64,000 bases of DNA, from NCBI GenBank assembly GCA_965246845.1, contig CBDFFR010000008.1, positions 1-64,000 of the forward strand. The letters are read 5' to 3'. The translations under genes were made by a program, and so were the position numbers. A model generated the notes under the pieces. It was not told the origin of the DNA and did not search any database. It saw only the letters and a program-made list of their open reading frames with translations. How positions within the stretch are numbered: position 1 is the stretch's first letter; each line of letters opens with the position of its first letter. This DNA comes from JBBRMW01 sp965246845. GTDB taxonomy: Bacteria > Chloroflexota > Anaerolineae > Aggregatilineales > UBA2796. Shown here one piece after another: positions 35,137-44,335 of the stretch.

Positions 35137-35537
35137 GGGCGAGTCAAGCCCCGCCCCTACAAATACATTCGCGCTCTGGTGTAGGGGCGGACCTATGTGT
35201 CCGCCCTTCTGTATCATTTCGTATTCAATGCCCCAGCCATTTGGATTTCGGTGTAGGGGCGGACCTATGTGTCCGCCCTTCCGTATCCCCTTGTGATCGA
35301 CGGCAAACCCGCGCCGTGTAGGGGTCGGATCTATCTGATGGTTTTCAATGCGAGGGCGGACACATAGGTCCGCCCGTACATAAGGCGGTCTGGTATCAAG
35401 GTGGGCGGACACGCAGGTCCGCCCGTACATAAGGCGGTCTGGTGTCAAGGTGGGCGGACCTGCGTGTCCGCCCGTACAGCAGAGGGCGTATGATTGTGGG
35501 CGAACAGAGAAGGGCGGACACATAGGTCCGCCCCTAC
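35137..35537. repeat. REP array C filling the region between the R-M gene and pyrH
   Basis: This 429-bp region has no gene. It holds hairpins at 35137-35156 (GGGCGAG variant, CTAC foot), 35185-35206 and 35257-35278 (GTAG, plus orientation) and a decayed half after GTAG 35318-35321. Perfect copies then follow at 35354-35375, 35403-35424 and 35452-35473 with GTAC on the 3' side, and at 35512-35533 with CTAC. The three minus-oriented copies repeat every 49 bp with the spacer GTACATAAGGCGGTCTGGT. The final spacer resembles that of array B (CAGAGGGCGTATGATTGTGG). The plus and minus groups face each other. Confidence 0.85.
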
Positions 35538-35552
35538 GGATTGCACCATCCA

Positions 35553-36317
35553 TTATGGCGTGACGAGCGTACCGACCGGCTCCCCGCGCACGGCGGCTTC
35601 CAGCGCGCCTTCCTTCCAGAAGTTGATGACGAGGATTGTTTTCTTGTTGTCGCGGCACATCGTAAAGGCGGTCGAGTCCATGACTTCGAGGCGGTTGGCG
35701 AGCGCTTCATCGAAGGTCAGCGTGCTGTAGAGCTTCGCGTTCGGGTTCTTCTTCGGGTCGGAGTCGTACACGCCGTCAACTTTCGTCGCCTTGATGATCA
35801 CATCCGCGTCGATTTCCATGCCGCGCAGCGCCGCGCCCGTATCGGTCGTGAAATAGGGGTTGCCCGTGCCGCCGCAGAAGATCACGACGCGCCCCTTATC
35901 GAGGTGGCGGATCGCGCGCAGGCGGATGTATGGCTCTGCGATGCGGTTCATCTCGATGGCGGTCTGTACGCGCGTCGGGATGTCGATCCGTTCCAGCGCA
36001 TCGCGCATCGCCATACCGTTCATCACGGTCGCGATCATGCCCATGTAATCAGCGGTGGTTTGATCCATGCCGTGCGATGTGCCGACGGAGCCGCGCCACA
36101 GATTGCCGCCGCCGATGACGACGCCGACCTGTACGCCCAAATCGTAAATCGCGCGGATGCGGTGCGCGAGCGTGGCGGCCTCATCCGGGTCGATGCCGAA
36201 GCCGCCCGGTCCGCTGAGGGCTTCGCCGCTGATTTTGAGCAAGATGCGGTGATAAATAGGTGGCTTGCCGCGCGGTGTGTCGCTCAAGTCGCTGATATTG
36301 TCTCTGGTGGTCATCAT
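35553..36317 (-). CDS. pyrH: UMP kinase
   Basis: Phosphorylates UMP to UDP with ATP in pyrimidine synthesis, as a cytosolic hexamer of the amino-acid-kinase fold. Characteristic blocks are ILLKISGEAL (with the ATP-binding Lys), GVVIGGGNLWRG, TADYMGMIATVMNG, VIFCGGTGNPYFTTDT and KATKVDGVYDSDP. The enzyme is complete at 254 residues. It is third in rpsB-tsf-pyrH, the order conserved in many bacteria; frr, the usual next gene, is not here. A strong hairpin with a T run lies in the 81-bp gap from tsf, so expression may be reduced from the upstream promoter. The start ATGATG has GGAGACAG upstream. Confidence 0.96.
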   Translation of the reverse strand: MMTTRDNISDLSDTPRGKPPIYHRILLKISGEALSGPGGFGIDPDEAATLAHRIRAIYDLGVQVGVVIGGGNLWRGSVGTSHGMDQTTADYMGMIATVMNGMAMRDALERIDIPTRVQTAIEMNRIAEPYIRLRAIRHLDKGRVVIFCGGTGNPYFTTDTGAALRGMEIDADVIIKATKVDGVYDSDPKKNPNAKLYSTLTFDEALANRLEVMDSTAFTMCRDNKKTILVINFWKEGALEAAVRGEPVGTLVTP

Positions 36318-36334
36318 GGTTCTGTCTCCGGGGT

Positions 36335-36365
36335 AAAAAAAAGACCAGACGCCAGCGCCTGATCT
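36335..36365 (-). terminator. Terminator or attenuator between tsf and pyrH
   Basis: On the minus strand AGATCAGGCGC pairs with GCGTCTGGTCT (11 bp with two G-T pairs, a two-base central TG) and runs into eight T residues (36335-36342). It is placed 18 bp before the pyrH start and 34 bp after tsf. It could lower readthrough into pyrH. Confidence 0.8.
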
Positions 36366-36398
36366 TTCTTCGCATTCAAAATAGGTAGTACCGTGCCG

Positions 36399-37025
36399 CT
36401 ATTCCGTTGGCTCGCCGCTGGCTTCGCCAATCGCATAGCGGGCAAAGCGACGGATGACGAGGTTTTCCTTGATTTCCGAGATGAGTTCGGTCAACACATC
36501 GCGGACTTTCTTCTTTTCCTCGTGCAACCAGGGCTGTTCCATCAGCACGATCTCTTCATACCATTTGTCCATGCGGCCATCGACGATCTTATCCACGACG
36601 GCTTCCTTCTTGCCCTCGTTGAGCGTCTTTTCACGCTGAATCGAGCGTTCTTTTTCAACGGCGTCGGCTGGCACTTCCTCGCGTCGGACGTATTGCGGGG
36701 CGCTGTTGGCGATGTGCAGCGCAAGGTCCTTCGCGAACTTCTTGAACTGCTCGTTGCGCGCCACAAAGTCGGTTTCACTGTTGACTTCGACAACCACGGC
36801 GAGGCGGCCATTGTGATGCGAGTAGGTCTGCACGATGCCATCCGAAGCGTGACGCCCGGATTTCTTCTCGGCGGTCGCCATGCCCTTCTTGCGCAGATAA
36901 TCGACGGCTTTCTGGATGTCGCCGCCGGTCTCTTCGAGCGCCTTTTTACAGTCGTTGAACGCGGCTCCGGTCAGGTCGCGCAGTTCTTTTACGAGTTTTG
37001 CGGATACAGCGGTTACGTCGGCCAT
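36399..37025 (-). CDS. tsf: Translation elongation factor Ts
   Basis: The guanine nucleotide exchange factor of EF-Tu. Start at the ATG at 37023-37025 (MADVTAV), with GGAG close upstream; the in-frame ATG 15 bp before lacks spacing. Recognisable are the N-terminal UBA-like block VKELRDLTGAAFNDCKKALEE (about 12-32), AVDYLRKKG and the core motif VEVNSETDFVARNEQF. The length of 208 residues is that of the short EF-Ts class in which the second core subdomain is reduced. It is the middle gene of rpsB-tsf-pyrH; the gap to rpsB is 78 bp. Confidence 0.96.
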   Translation of the reverse strand: MADVTAVSAKLVKELRDLTGAAFNDCKKALEETGGDIQKAVDYLRKKGMATAEKKSGRHASDGIVQTYSHHNGRLAVVVEVNSETDFVARNEQFKKFAKDLALHIANSAPQYVRREEVPADAVEKERSIQREKTLNEGKKEAVVDKIVDGRMDKWYEEIVLMEQPWLHEEKKKVRDVLTELISEIKENLVIRRFARYAIGEASGEPTE

Positions 37026-37103
37026 GTTTTCTCCTTGCATGGTACGGGGTACGTCATTGCGTACCCCGGTAGATCATTCATTCGTGAGGTTCGCGGAGCA
37101 GGA

Positions 37104-37988
37104 CTAGCGGCGCTTGGCACCTGCGGGCGTCGCTGCGGCGGGTTCTTCGGCGTCGAAGTCGAGTTCACCACTGCGCAGCTTGGCGAGCGTGTTCGCGCCC
37201 ATGAAGGCTTCATCTTCGGAGTCGAGCTGCTTCTCGAAGCGCTCCAGGTCGATGTCCTTCATGCTGCCCGTGTTCTGATCATCGAAGTCGCCCATCGACG
37301 CCTTGCGCATCTCCATACCCTCGATGCACGCATCGGCGAGATAGCTGGCGATCAGCTTGATCGCGCGGATCGCGTCGTCGTTGGCGGGGACCACGTAATC
37401 GATCTGGTCGGGGTCGGTGTTGGTATCGACCAGCGCCATGATCGGGATTTCAAGCGTGTTGGATTCCTTGACGGCGGTATATTCGCGGCGCACGTCCACG
37501 ATGAAAATCAGGTCGGGCAGCTTGACCATATTGCGCAGACCGCCGAGCCGGACGTTCAGCTTTTCGATGATGCGGCTGCGGATCAGGCGTTCCTTCTTGG
37601 TGAGCATCTTGTCCGTGCCGTCTTCGGCCTCACGCTCGAAGCGCTTGAGCGTCTCGATACGGTCTTTGATGGTGCGCCAGTTGGTGAGTGTGCCGCCGAG
37701 CCAGCGCTCGTTGACGTAGGGCATCCCGGCGCGGTCGGCTTCCTGCTGGATCGTTTCCTGCGCCTGGCGCTTCGTGCCGACGAACAGCACGACGCCGTTC
37801 TTCTGTACGAGGTCGCGGATCATTTCATAGCCTTCTTCGAGGCTGGTCAGGGTTTGCTGCAAATCGAGGATGTGGATGCCGTTACGCTCTGTGAAGATGT
37901 AAGGCTTCATCTTCGGGTTCCACTTCTTGGAACGGTGTCCGAAGTGGACGCCCGTTTCGAGCAGCGCCTTCATGGAAATCTGGGCCAT
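37104..37988 (-). CDS. rpsB: 30S ribosomal protein S2
   Basis: A component of the small ribosomal subunit. The start is the ATG at 37986-37988 with AGGAG upstream, giving MAQISMKALLETGVHFGHRS, the canonical beginning. LFVGTKRQAQETIQQEA, NERWLGGTLTNWRTI and PIMALVDTNTDPDQIDYVVP are diagnostic S2 blocks. The protein of 294 residues is about 50 longer than E. coli S2 because of an acidic then Ala/Pro-rich C-terminal tail (residues 240-294), as in many Chloroflexota and Actinobacteria. It is the first gene of the ribosomal protein operon. The minus-strand sequence 37989-38153 contains its likely promoter; no other gene is visible there. Confidence 0.97.
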   Translation of the reverse strand: MAQISMKALLETGVHFGHRSKKWNPKMKPYIFTERNGIHILDLQQTLTSLEEGYEMIRDLVQKNGVVLFVGTKRQAQETIQQEADRAGMPYVNERWLGGTLTNWRTIKDRIETLKRFEREAEDGTDKMLTKKERLIRSRIIEKLNVRLGGLRNMVKLPDLIFIVDVRREYTAVKESNTLEIPIMALVDTNTDPDQIDYVVPANDDAIRAIKLIASYLADACIEGMEMRKASMGDFDDQNTGSMKDIDLERFEKQLDSEDEAFMGANTLAKLRSGELDFDAEEPAAATPAGAKRR

Positions 37989-38153
37989 TGGGTCTCCTTG
38001 CCGTGTTGGGCTGGCGCGGTCGTCATCCCCGGCGTACTCACCTCTGCGAGAGAGGCACACGGGCCGGGTCGGAACGCGCGAAATTGGTTAAATCGCGTTG
38101 CATGGTATCACAATTTCGGGTGAAAACAAGGCGCGATACACTGCACCGCTTTC

Positions 38154-39644
38154 TCACCCGAACTGGTTGCGAACCTTGCAATAGCGTAAATACACGTCGT
38201 CATAGATGTGCGTCGGGTCCGGCGTGTAGGTATGATGCGGCGTGACGGCTTCTAGTGACGCGGTGTTCGATAGCCAGCCCGCGCCAACCCCGGCCAGCAG
38301 CGCCGCGCCGCGCGCTCCAAATTCAGAGCCAGCGGGGACCGTCACGCGGACGCCGCAGCAATCCGCGATCATTTGACCCCATAACGGACTCTTCGCCCCG
38401 CCGCCAATCAGTTGCAGATCGACCACTGGCGCGTTCATCGCGGTGAAGCAATCGCGGATCGCGAGCGCGACGCCTTCATACACCGCGCGCAGCATATCGC
38501 GCCGCGTGTGGCCGGGATGCAATCCGCTGAACTGCGCCCGCGCTCCCGGCGAGACGAACGGCGCGATAACGCCCGCTTCGCTCAGGTAGGGAAGGTAGAG
38601 CAGCCCATTCGCTCCGGGTTGGCTCTGTGCTGCCTCACTTTCGAGCAGCGCGAAGAAGGCGTCTTCGTTTTCTGCGGCGGCGCGCTCGTGCGAATAGAAC
38701 TGCGCCGCGAACCAATCCAGATTCGTCGTCCCGGCAATATTCGCCATCACGCGCGCCCAACCCGCGCCGGGGAGCGCAAAGTTCAATCCTATATCGCGCG
38801 GCGTAAAATTCGGCGCGTCGAGGCTCAGGCAGCTCAGACAGGTCGTGCCGAGGATCACGCACGCTGTACCAAGCGCAGACGCCCCCGCGCCGAGGATGCT
38901 GGCCGGGACGTCACCCATCCCGCCGACGACAGGCGTACCCGGCGCGAGTCCGGTTTCGCCGCTCGCGGCGCGCGTCACTTCACCGCAAACCTGTTCCGAG
39001 GGCGCAATCTGCGGCCATAGAGAGCGCCATTGTTGCACGCCAAGCAGCGTGAAAAGTGCTTCGTTATAGCGCCGCGCGCGGATGTCCCCCGGCATGACAG
39101 AGGCTTCCGTCGGGTCGGTGAAAACCGCGCCCGTCAGTTTGTAACGCAGCCAGTCCTTGCAGGTCAGGACATGCGCGGCGCGCGCGAGTGTTTCCGGCTC
39201 GTGGTCGGCCAGCCAGCGAACGATTGGCAGCGTACACCCCTGCTGCATGACGGACCCCGACGACTCGAAGATGCGCGACAGGAACTGCGGGTCTTGCGCG
39301 GTCAAGTGGTCGGTGATGCTTTGCGCACGGCCATCGTTCCACAGGATCGCGTCACGTACGGGCGCGCCGTTACGGTCGATCAACCACGCGCCGACCATAT
39401 TTCCGGTAATCCCGACTGCCGCGATTTGCGCGCCCGTGACTCCCGCCTGTGCAAGCACGCGGCGGATGACCACGCAGGTCTTCTCCCAGAATTCCAGCGG
39501 GTCGGCTTCGGACCAGCCCGGTTGCGGGCTGCGGATTGTGGTTCGCTGCGAAGTGACCGCGTGCAATGTCAAATTGCGGTCGAACAGCGCGGCCTTGATG
39601 ACCGAGGTTCCGGCGTCGATCCCAAGCAGAAATTGCTCTGGCAT
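38154..39644 (-). CDS. FGGY-family carbohydrate kinase (xylulokinase-like)
   Basis: Phosphorylates a sugar or polyol with ATP in the cytosol. The N-terminal phosphate loop is LGIDAGTSVIKAALFD, the substrate region WNDGRAQSI includes the catalytic Asp block, and the C-terminal ATP lobe has LQLIGGGAKSPLWGQMIADCCG and GARGAALLAGVG. At 496 residues it is complete. It is the last gene of the leftward catabolic operon; only 1 bp separates it from the amidohydrolase. A second, diverged FGGY kinase is encoded in the same operon, so two different sugars or two steps may be involved. The substrate cannot be told from the sequence; the family includes xylulose, ribulose, erythritol and glycerol kinases. 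Confidence 0.87.
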   Translation of the reverse strand: MPEQFLLGIDAGTSVIKAALFDRNLTLHAVTSQRTTIRSPQPGWSEADPLEFWEKTCVVIRRVLAQAGVTGAQIAAVGITGNMVGAWLIDRNGAPVRDAILWNDGRAQSITDHLTAQDPQFLSRIFESSGSVMQQGCTLPIVRWLADHEPETLARAAHVLTCKDWLRYKLTGAVFTDPTEASVMPGDIRARRYNEALFTLLGVQQWRSLWPQIAPSEQVCGEVTRAASGETGLAPGTPVVGGMGDVPASILGAGASALGTACVILGTTCLSCLSLDAPNFTPRDIGLNFALPGAGWARVMANIAGTTNLDWFAAQFYSHERAAAENEDAFFALLESEAAQSQPGANGLLYLPYLSEAGVIAPFVSPGARAQFSGLHPGHTRRDMLRAVYEGVALAIRDCFTAMNAPVVDLQLIGGGAKSPLWGQMIADCCGVRVTVPAGSEFGARGAALLAGVGAGWLSNTASLEAVTPHHTYTPDPTHIYDDVYLRYCKVRNQFG

Positions 39645-39645
39645 T

Positions 39646-40680
39646 TTACCCTCGAACAGCAGTCAGCGCCGTATCGACCAGCGCGCGGGCATTGCCGTAA
39701 AATAACCCCTTCACCGCATCCGCATCCCATCGAAGCGAATCGCAGGCGGCTTTCATCGCGCGGAGTTGCTCGTATCCCATGAAAGTCGCACGCAATAGGC
39801 CCGGCGTCGCGCTGCTGATGCTCCACGCAAACGGCTTGCGCGTGAGGGTGACGCGCTGCCCATTGAGCATGAACATCAGGCCACGCACAATCGCGACCGG
39901 AATATCGGAGCCGTACATCACGCGATCACGCGGCATCCGTTCCAAAATCGCTCCCACGACTTCCGCCGATTGCACGTTGGAAAACTCGAAATAGATATTG
40001 GGAAGCGCCGCGACCACATTCAGCGCCGGGTCGATGATCACGCGGGCGTAAGCGCGTCCACCATGCGCAAGGATGATTTTCGCGTTTGGATACTTCGCCG
40101 CGATGCTCTCCAGATCGCGCAGGTTGTCAGCGTCGGCGAGCCGCCCCTCGCGCGGGACGTGCAACATGATCGGCAGGCCGTGCGCGTGCGCAACCTCAAG
40201 CTGCGCTTGCGTGACGAAATCAAGGATGCGAATGTCGTTAAGCGGTTTCCAAGTCACGTAAGCCAGATATGGTTTGAAACCAATGAAACCGCCCGCCTTT
40301 AACGCGCGCTCTAATTGCTCCGCGCTGTCATCCAGAGCGGGAATATACAATCCGAACGTCACCCGGTTATCGATGTGCGCCGCGACATAGGCATTGTTTG
40401 CGGCGCGGTCTACAGTCGTGAGCGGCATCCCGAACGCGAGGAATTCAACGCTTTTATTCGAGAACATCAATTCATAGATCGCGGCCAGTTCCTCGAACGT
40501 TACGCTGGTCGCCTCGAAGACCAGCCCGACGCGCTCTTCCGAGATGGGGCGCAGGTTGTGTTCCGGCAGCCAGGTATGCGTATGAATATCAAAGAGGCGG
40601 TCGGGCAGCCACGCCGCGAACTCGCGTTCGTAGATGGGCAGATCGACCGTCTCATAATAATCCAGCTCGTCGATACTCAT
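39646..40680 (-). CDS. Amidohydrolase (PF04909-type TIM-barrel metal hydrolase)
   Basis: A 344-residue metal-dependent hydrolase. The HxH metal pair is in LFDIHTHTWLPEHN, a further His is in IMLHVPREG, another in ILAHGGRA, and the Asp ligand in MYGSDIPVA, which is the amidohydrolase-2 ligand order. Members cleave C-N, C-O or C-C bonds; lactonases and decarboxylases are known in this branch. The gene overlaps the upstream Gfo/Idh/MocA gene by 4 bp and precedes the FGGY kinase by 1 bp, so it acts in the same pathway. A lactone opening or sugar-acid step is a reasonable but unproven role. Confidence 0.82.
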   Translation of the reverse strand: MSIDELDYYETVDLPIYEREFAAWLPDRLFDIHTHTWLPEHNLRPISEERVGLVFEATSVTFEELAAIYELMFSNKSVEFLAFGMPLTTVDRAANNAYVAAHIDNRVTFGLYIPALDDSAEQLERALKAGGFIGFKPYLAYVTWKPLNDIRILDFVTQAQLEVAHAHGLPIMLHVPREGRLADADNLRDLESIAAKYPNAKIILAHGGRAYARVIIDPALNVVAALPNIYFEFSNVQSAEVVGAILERMPRDRVMYGSDIPVAIVRGLMFMLNGQRVTLTRKPFAWSISSATPGLLRATFMGYEQLRAMKAACDSLRWDADAVKGLFYGNARALVDTALTAVRG

Positions 40681-41801
40681 CCGCGCATCTCGAAGGCCAC
40701 CACCTGCCCGCTGCTGCTGGAGCGGTGCATCGCATCGAGGATCGCGACGACGCCTTCCGCTTCCTGTAAGGACGCCGCGTTATCGGTATCCCATTCGCGC
40801 ACGCGCCGGAGCATGTGCATGATCTCGCCCGTATAGTTCTCATCCACGACGAGCGAATTACCGACCGTACTGGAGTCGAAACTTTCCCAACTATGCCAGC
40901 CAACAACGTAACCATGATTGGCGTTGCGCACGTAAAGGCGGTATCGCGCAGGCTGCAACCCAACGTAAAGCGACCCATCCGTGCCGTACAGTTCGATGGT
41001 CCACGCCTCGACCCAGGGATGCGCTTCCCAACCGGTCAGGTCGAGGCTCACCAGCTTGTCGCCATAATCCATCGCCATCGCGCCCGCATCTTCGTAAACC
41101 AGCCCGCCAAGCGGCATTTGCACCGTCGCGCCGAGGCCGGAAAGCGTGTTTTCCTTAAAGCCGTGCGCGGTCACATCCGGCCCGGCGGGGAGTTTCAGAA
41201 ACATCGATTGCACGCGCTTCGGGTAGCCGAGCAGGTGCGTAATCAGGTGAACGGCGTGACACGCATCGGTATACATCAGCCCGCCGAGGTCGCCCGGCAC
41301 GCTCTGCCAGACCTCGCGCGAGCCGCCCACCGGGGTCGCGGCATGGAACCGCGCAAGCGTGATCGGACCCAAAACGCCTTCCTCCATAATGCGCAACGCG
41401 TGCCGGATGCCTGACCCGTAGCGCAGCATGTAGCCGACCTGAAACGGGATGTCCTTGCCACGCACCGCATCGACCACGCGCTGCATCTCCGGCAAGTTTG
41501 GCGCACCCGGTTTTTCGAGCAGGATGGCCTTTCCACGCGCCGCCGCGAGTTCGACATAGCCGGGGTTGGCCGGGTCCCAGCCTTCGATAATCGCGAAGGT
41601 CACGCCGGGTTGATCGAGCAGCGCTTCCGGCGTCGGATAGGATTTCAGGCCGTAGTCGCGTTCTAATACGTCCATCAGATGTGCATCAGGATCGTAGCAG
41701 CCGACAAGCTGCACATCGGGCTGGCTCGCGAGGATTTGGACGCGCGGGAAGATGTGCGGGTGCGTACACCCGACGAATGCGACTCCGATTTTTTCCGGCA
41801 T
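40677..41801 (-). CDS. Gfo/Idh/MocA-family dehydrogenase
   Basis: An NAD(P)-dependent sugar or polyol oxidoreductase in the cytosol. The N-terminal Rossmann fold is KIGVAFVGCTHPH, with LLEKPGAPN carrying the conserved Lys of the EKP motif. The C-terminal domain contains the catalytic-site stretch YTDACHAVHLITHLLG, with the His of the family's active site. At 374 residues it is complete. It lies between the FGGY kinase (10 bp upstream gap) and the amidohydrolase (4-bp overlap). Likely roles are oxidation of a sugar to a lactone or keto-sugar before ring opening. The first loop CTHPH replaces the usual GxGxxG glycine-rich turn, so cofactor binding may be unusual. Confidence 0.87.
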   Translation of the reverse strand: MPEKIGVAFVGCTHPHIFPRVQILASQPDVQLVGCYDPDAHLMDVLERDYGLKSYPTPEALLDQPGVTFAIIEGWDPANPGYVELAAARGKAILLEKPGAPNLPEMQRVVDAVRGKDIPFQVGYMLRYGSGIRHALRIMEEGVLGPITLARFHAATPVGGSREVWQSVPGDLGGLMYTDACHAVHLITHLLGYPKRVQSMFLKLPAGPDVTAHGFKENTLSGLGATVQMPLGGLVYEDAGAMAMDYGDKLVSLDLTGWEAHPWVEAWTIELYGTDGSLYVGLQPARYRLYVRNANHGYVVGWHSWESFDSSTVGNSLVVDENYTGEIMHMLRRVREWDTDNAASLQEAEGVVAILDAMHRSSSSGQVVAFEMRG

Positions 41802-41811
41802 GGTTCCCCCT

Positions 41812-43350
41812 TTAGCTCAAATCATTCATGACAGCATGGCGCAGCGCCCACGACGCGCGGTCGTTCTGGTACAGATGGCGGTAGAGATCGTACAGCCGCG
41901 CATAGGCCGTCGCGTTTAACGGATCGGGCGTATAGGTCTGGTCGGGGCGGACGAACGCGGCCATCGCCTGGTCGAACCCGCCGAACGCGCCCGTTCCGAC
42001 TCCGGCAAGGATCGCCGCCCCGCGCGCGCCAAACTCCGTCCCGCCGGGGACAAGGATACGCTTGCCGCTCGCATCCGCGAACATCTGCGCCCAGAACGCC
42101 GACCGCGCGCCGCCGCCGACCAGCCGCACTTCCTCGACAGGCTGCGGGATCGCTGCGTAACAATCGCGCATCGCGAGCGCAATGCCTTCATAAACCGCGC
42201 GCATCATATCGAAGCGCGTATGCTCCACCGAGAGGCCAAAGAACTGCCCGCGCGCGTGCGGCTCCACGAATGGCGAAATGATGCCCGCCGAATTCAGATA
42301 GGGCAGGAACATGATTCCGCGTGCGCCAATCGGCACCTGCATCACCTGTGCCTCGATTAGATCGAAAACGCGCGTTCCGCTCGCTTCGGCTTCGCGGCGT
42401 TCCGGCTCCGCGAGGTTGCGGACCATCCACTCGATGCCGAGCGTCCCGGTCGTGTTGACCAGCGAGCGCGCCCAGCGGCCTTCCGGCATACAGGTCTGCA
42501 CGCCCGCTTCGGCTGGCTCGAAGGTTGGTTCGGCGCTCACGAGCGTATTCAGAAAACTCGTGCCGAGGATCGAACACGCCTGACCGGGTTTGTACGCCCC
42601 GCCGCCGAGCGTGGACGCGACCACATCCACCGCACCCGCGACGACGGGCGTTCCCGCGCGCAGTCCGGTCAGCGCCGAAGCCTTCTCGCTGATCGCTCCG
42701 ACCACCTGATGCGAAGGCACGACGGGCGGGAGTTTCTCGCGCAGATGACCTAGCCCCGCTTCTTCCAACAGCGCATCGCTATAGCCGCGCGCGCGCAGAT
42801 CGCCGGGGAAGTACCCCGCGTCCGATTCGTCGGAGGAAATCTCGCTCGTGAGCTGATACAGCAGCCATTCTTTGTGATGCAAAATCCAGCGCGTCCGCGC
42901 CAGCGTTTCCGGTTCGTGGTCGGCCAGCCAGCGCAGCGCGACCAGTCGATAGCCGGGGAACATCACGTTCGCGGAAACATCCCAGACGCGCCGCGCGAAG
43001 CCATTGCCGCCCCACGCCGCGATCACATCCGCCGCGCGGCCATCGTTCCAGAGCAGCGCATCGCGCACCGGATGGCCGCCATCATCGACCGCCCACACGC
43101 CGCAGCACGTCCCACAGACGCCGACGCCGCCGATTTGTGCCGCGCCACCGACCGCCGCGATCACGTCCGTAACGGTTTGCGCCGTCAGACGCCAGACGGC
43201 GAGCATATCCACTTCGGAACTCACCGCTGTTCGGCAGATCACGGGCGTCTCACGGCGCGCGATGGCGACTTCACGGCCTTCGAGGTCGAAGATGACGCTC
43301 TTCACAACAGACGTCCCGGAATCGATACCAAGCAGATATTGTGCTGTCAT
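41812..43350 (-). CDS. FGGY-family carbohydrate kinase
   Basis: A second sugar kinase of this operon. It has LGIDSGTSVVKSVIFDLEG at the N-terminus, ALLWNDGRAADVI as substrate block, and the C-terminal EVRLVGGGARSAFWAQMFADASG and GARGAAILAGVG. At 512 residues it is complete. It resembles the kinase at 38 kb in layout but has diverged widely, so it is an old paralogue rather than a recent copy. The gene is followed after 10 bp by the dehydrogenase and preceded after 4 bp by the permease. Its place right behind the importer suggests it phosphorylates the imported sugar or its oxidation product. Confidence 0.87.
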   Translation of the reverse strand: MTAQYLLGIDSGTSVVKSVIFDLEGREVAIARRETPVICRTAVSSEVDMLAVWRLTAQTVTDVIAAVGGAAQIGGVGVCGTCCGVWAVDDGGHPVRDALLWNDGRAADVIAAWGGNGFARRVWDVSANVMFPGYRLVALRWLADHEPETLARTRWILHHKEWLLYQLTSEISSDESDAGYFPGDLRARGYSDALLEEAGLGHLREKLPPVVPSHQVVGAISEKASALTGLRAGTPVVAGAVDVVASTLGGGAYKPGQACSILGTSFLNTLVSAEPTFEPAEAGVQTCMPEGRWARSLVNTTGTLGIEWMVRNLAEPERREAEASGTRVFDLIEAQVMQVPIGARGIMFLPYLNSAGIISPFVEPHARGQFFGLSVEHTRFDMMRAVYEGIALAMRDCYAAIPQPVEEVRLVGGGARSAFWAQMFADASGKRILVPGGTEFGARGAAILAGVGTGAFGGFDQAMAAFVRPDQTYTPDPLNATAYARLYDLYRHLYQNDRASWALRHAVMNDLS

Positions 43351-43354
43351 CGCG

Positions 43355-44335
43355 CTACTTCTTCCGGTACAGCATCACGGCAATCACGAGCAGCAGCCCC
43401 TTCAAAATGTACTGATAGTTGCTCGGCACGCCGCGCAGGTTCATGATGTTGTTCAATATCCCGATGATCAGCGCGCCCGCGAGCGTCCCCCAAACGGACC
43501 CCGCGCCGCCACTGAGCCGCGTCCCGCCGAGGACGACCGCTGTAATCGAATCGAACGCGAAATTTTCCGAAGTGAGCGGGTCGCCAGCGCGCGAACGCGC
43601 CGCCCAGTATATCCCGGCCAACCCGGTCATGAAGCCCGCCGCCGTATACGCCAATACCTTGATCCGGTCGGTTCGCATCCCGGAAAGGCGGGTCGCGCTC
43701 TCGTTGCTGCCGACCGCGAAAATATGCCGACCCAGCACGGTATAGCGCAGAAACAGCGAGGACAATACCGTCGCGATGACAATGATAATCAGCGGGATCG
43801 GCACGCCCGCCACATCGCCCGTGAAATATTGCGAATACTCGGCGGGGATGGTCCCCGGCGGGTTCTGCTTGAGCTGCAAGGCGAGGCCGAAGATGAACGA
43901 GAGCATGGCGAGCGTGACCATGAACGGCGAGAGTTTGAGGCGCGTCACGGCCAGCCCGTTCGCCGCGCCGACCAGCATCCCGATACCCAGCCCGGCCAGC
44001 GTGCCGAGAATCATCAGTTCCGGCGTCGGCTTCATGATCGCGGCCATGATCACCACGATCAGGCCGATGGTGGAGCCAATCGAGAGGTCGATCCCCGCCG
44101 CGATCAAAACGAAGGTTTGCCCAATCCCGGCAAGCACGAGCGCAGCCGATTGGCGCGTCAGGTTAATCAGGTTGCGCGAGGTGATAAAGCGATCCGAAAG
44201 CAGCGTCGAGATGATCACAATCACCAGCAGCACCGACCAGATGATCGCCACGTTTTGATTTTGGCGCAGGAACCGCCACAAGCGCGAATTGCGGCTGCGC
44301 GCGGGCAGGGTTTCGCGCGCGGTGATGCTGGTCAC
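43355..44335 (-). CDS. Ribose-type sugar ABC transporter permease
   Basis: An inner-membrane permease of the CUT2/RbsC family, 326 residues, with about ten helices. Diagnostic blocks are NLINLTRQSAALVLAGIGQTFVLIAAGIDLSIGS, the ATPase-contact loop YAARSRAGDPLTSENFAFDSITAVVLGG, and TRLSGGAGSVWGTLAGALIIGIL, split here only for recognition. The ATG overlaps the ATPase gene's stop in ATGA. Together with a second RbsC-like permease at 47-48 kb it probably forms a heterodimeric channel, as in AI-2, autoinducer-like and some pentose importers. Confidence 0.9.
   Translation of the reverse strand: MTSITARETLPARSRNSRLWRFLRQNQNVAIIWSVLLVIVIISTLLSDRFITSRNLINLTRQSAALVLAGIGQTFVLIAAGIDLSIGSTIGLIVVIMAAIMKPTPELMILGTLAGLGIGMLVGAANGLAVTRLKLSPFMVTLAMLSFIFGLALQLKQNPPGTIPAEYSQYFTGDVAGVPIPLIIIVIATVLSSLFLRYTVLGRHIFAVGSNESATRLSGMRTDRIKVLAYTAAGFMTGLAGIYWAARSRAGDPLTSENFAFDSITAVVLGGTRLSGGAGSVWGTLAGALIIGILNNIMNLRGVPSNYQYILKGLLLVIAVMLYRKK

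Noticed and set aside
35137..35537. REP hairpins as ordinary transcription terminators
   Set aside because: The stems are not followed by T runs, occur in clusters and both orientations, and have conserved GTAG/GTAC feet. Some effect on mRNA ends is still possible.
36393..38123. 576-codon plus-strand frame opposite tsf and rpsB
   Set aside because: Shadow of two certain housekeeping genes on the other strand, with low-complexity composition.
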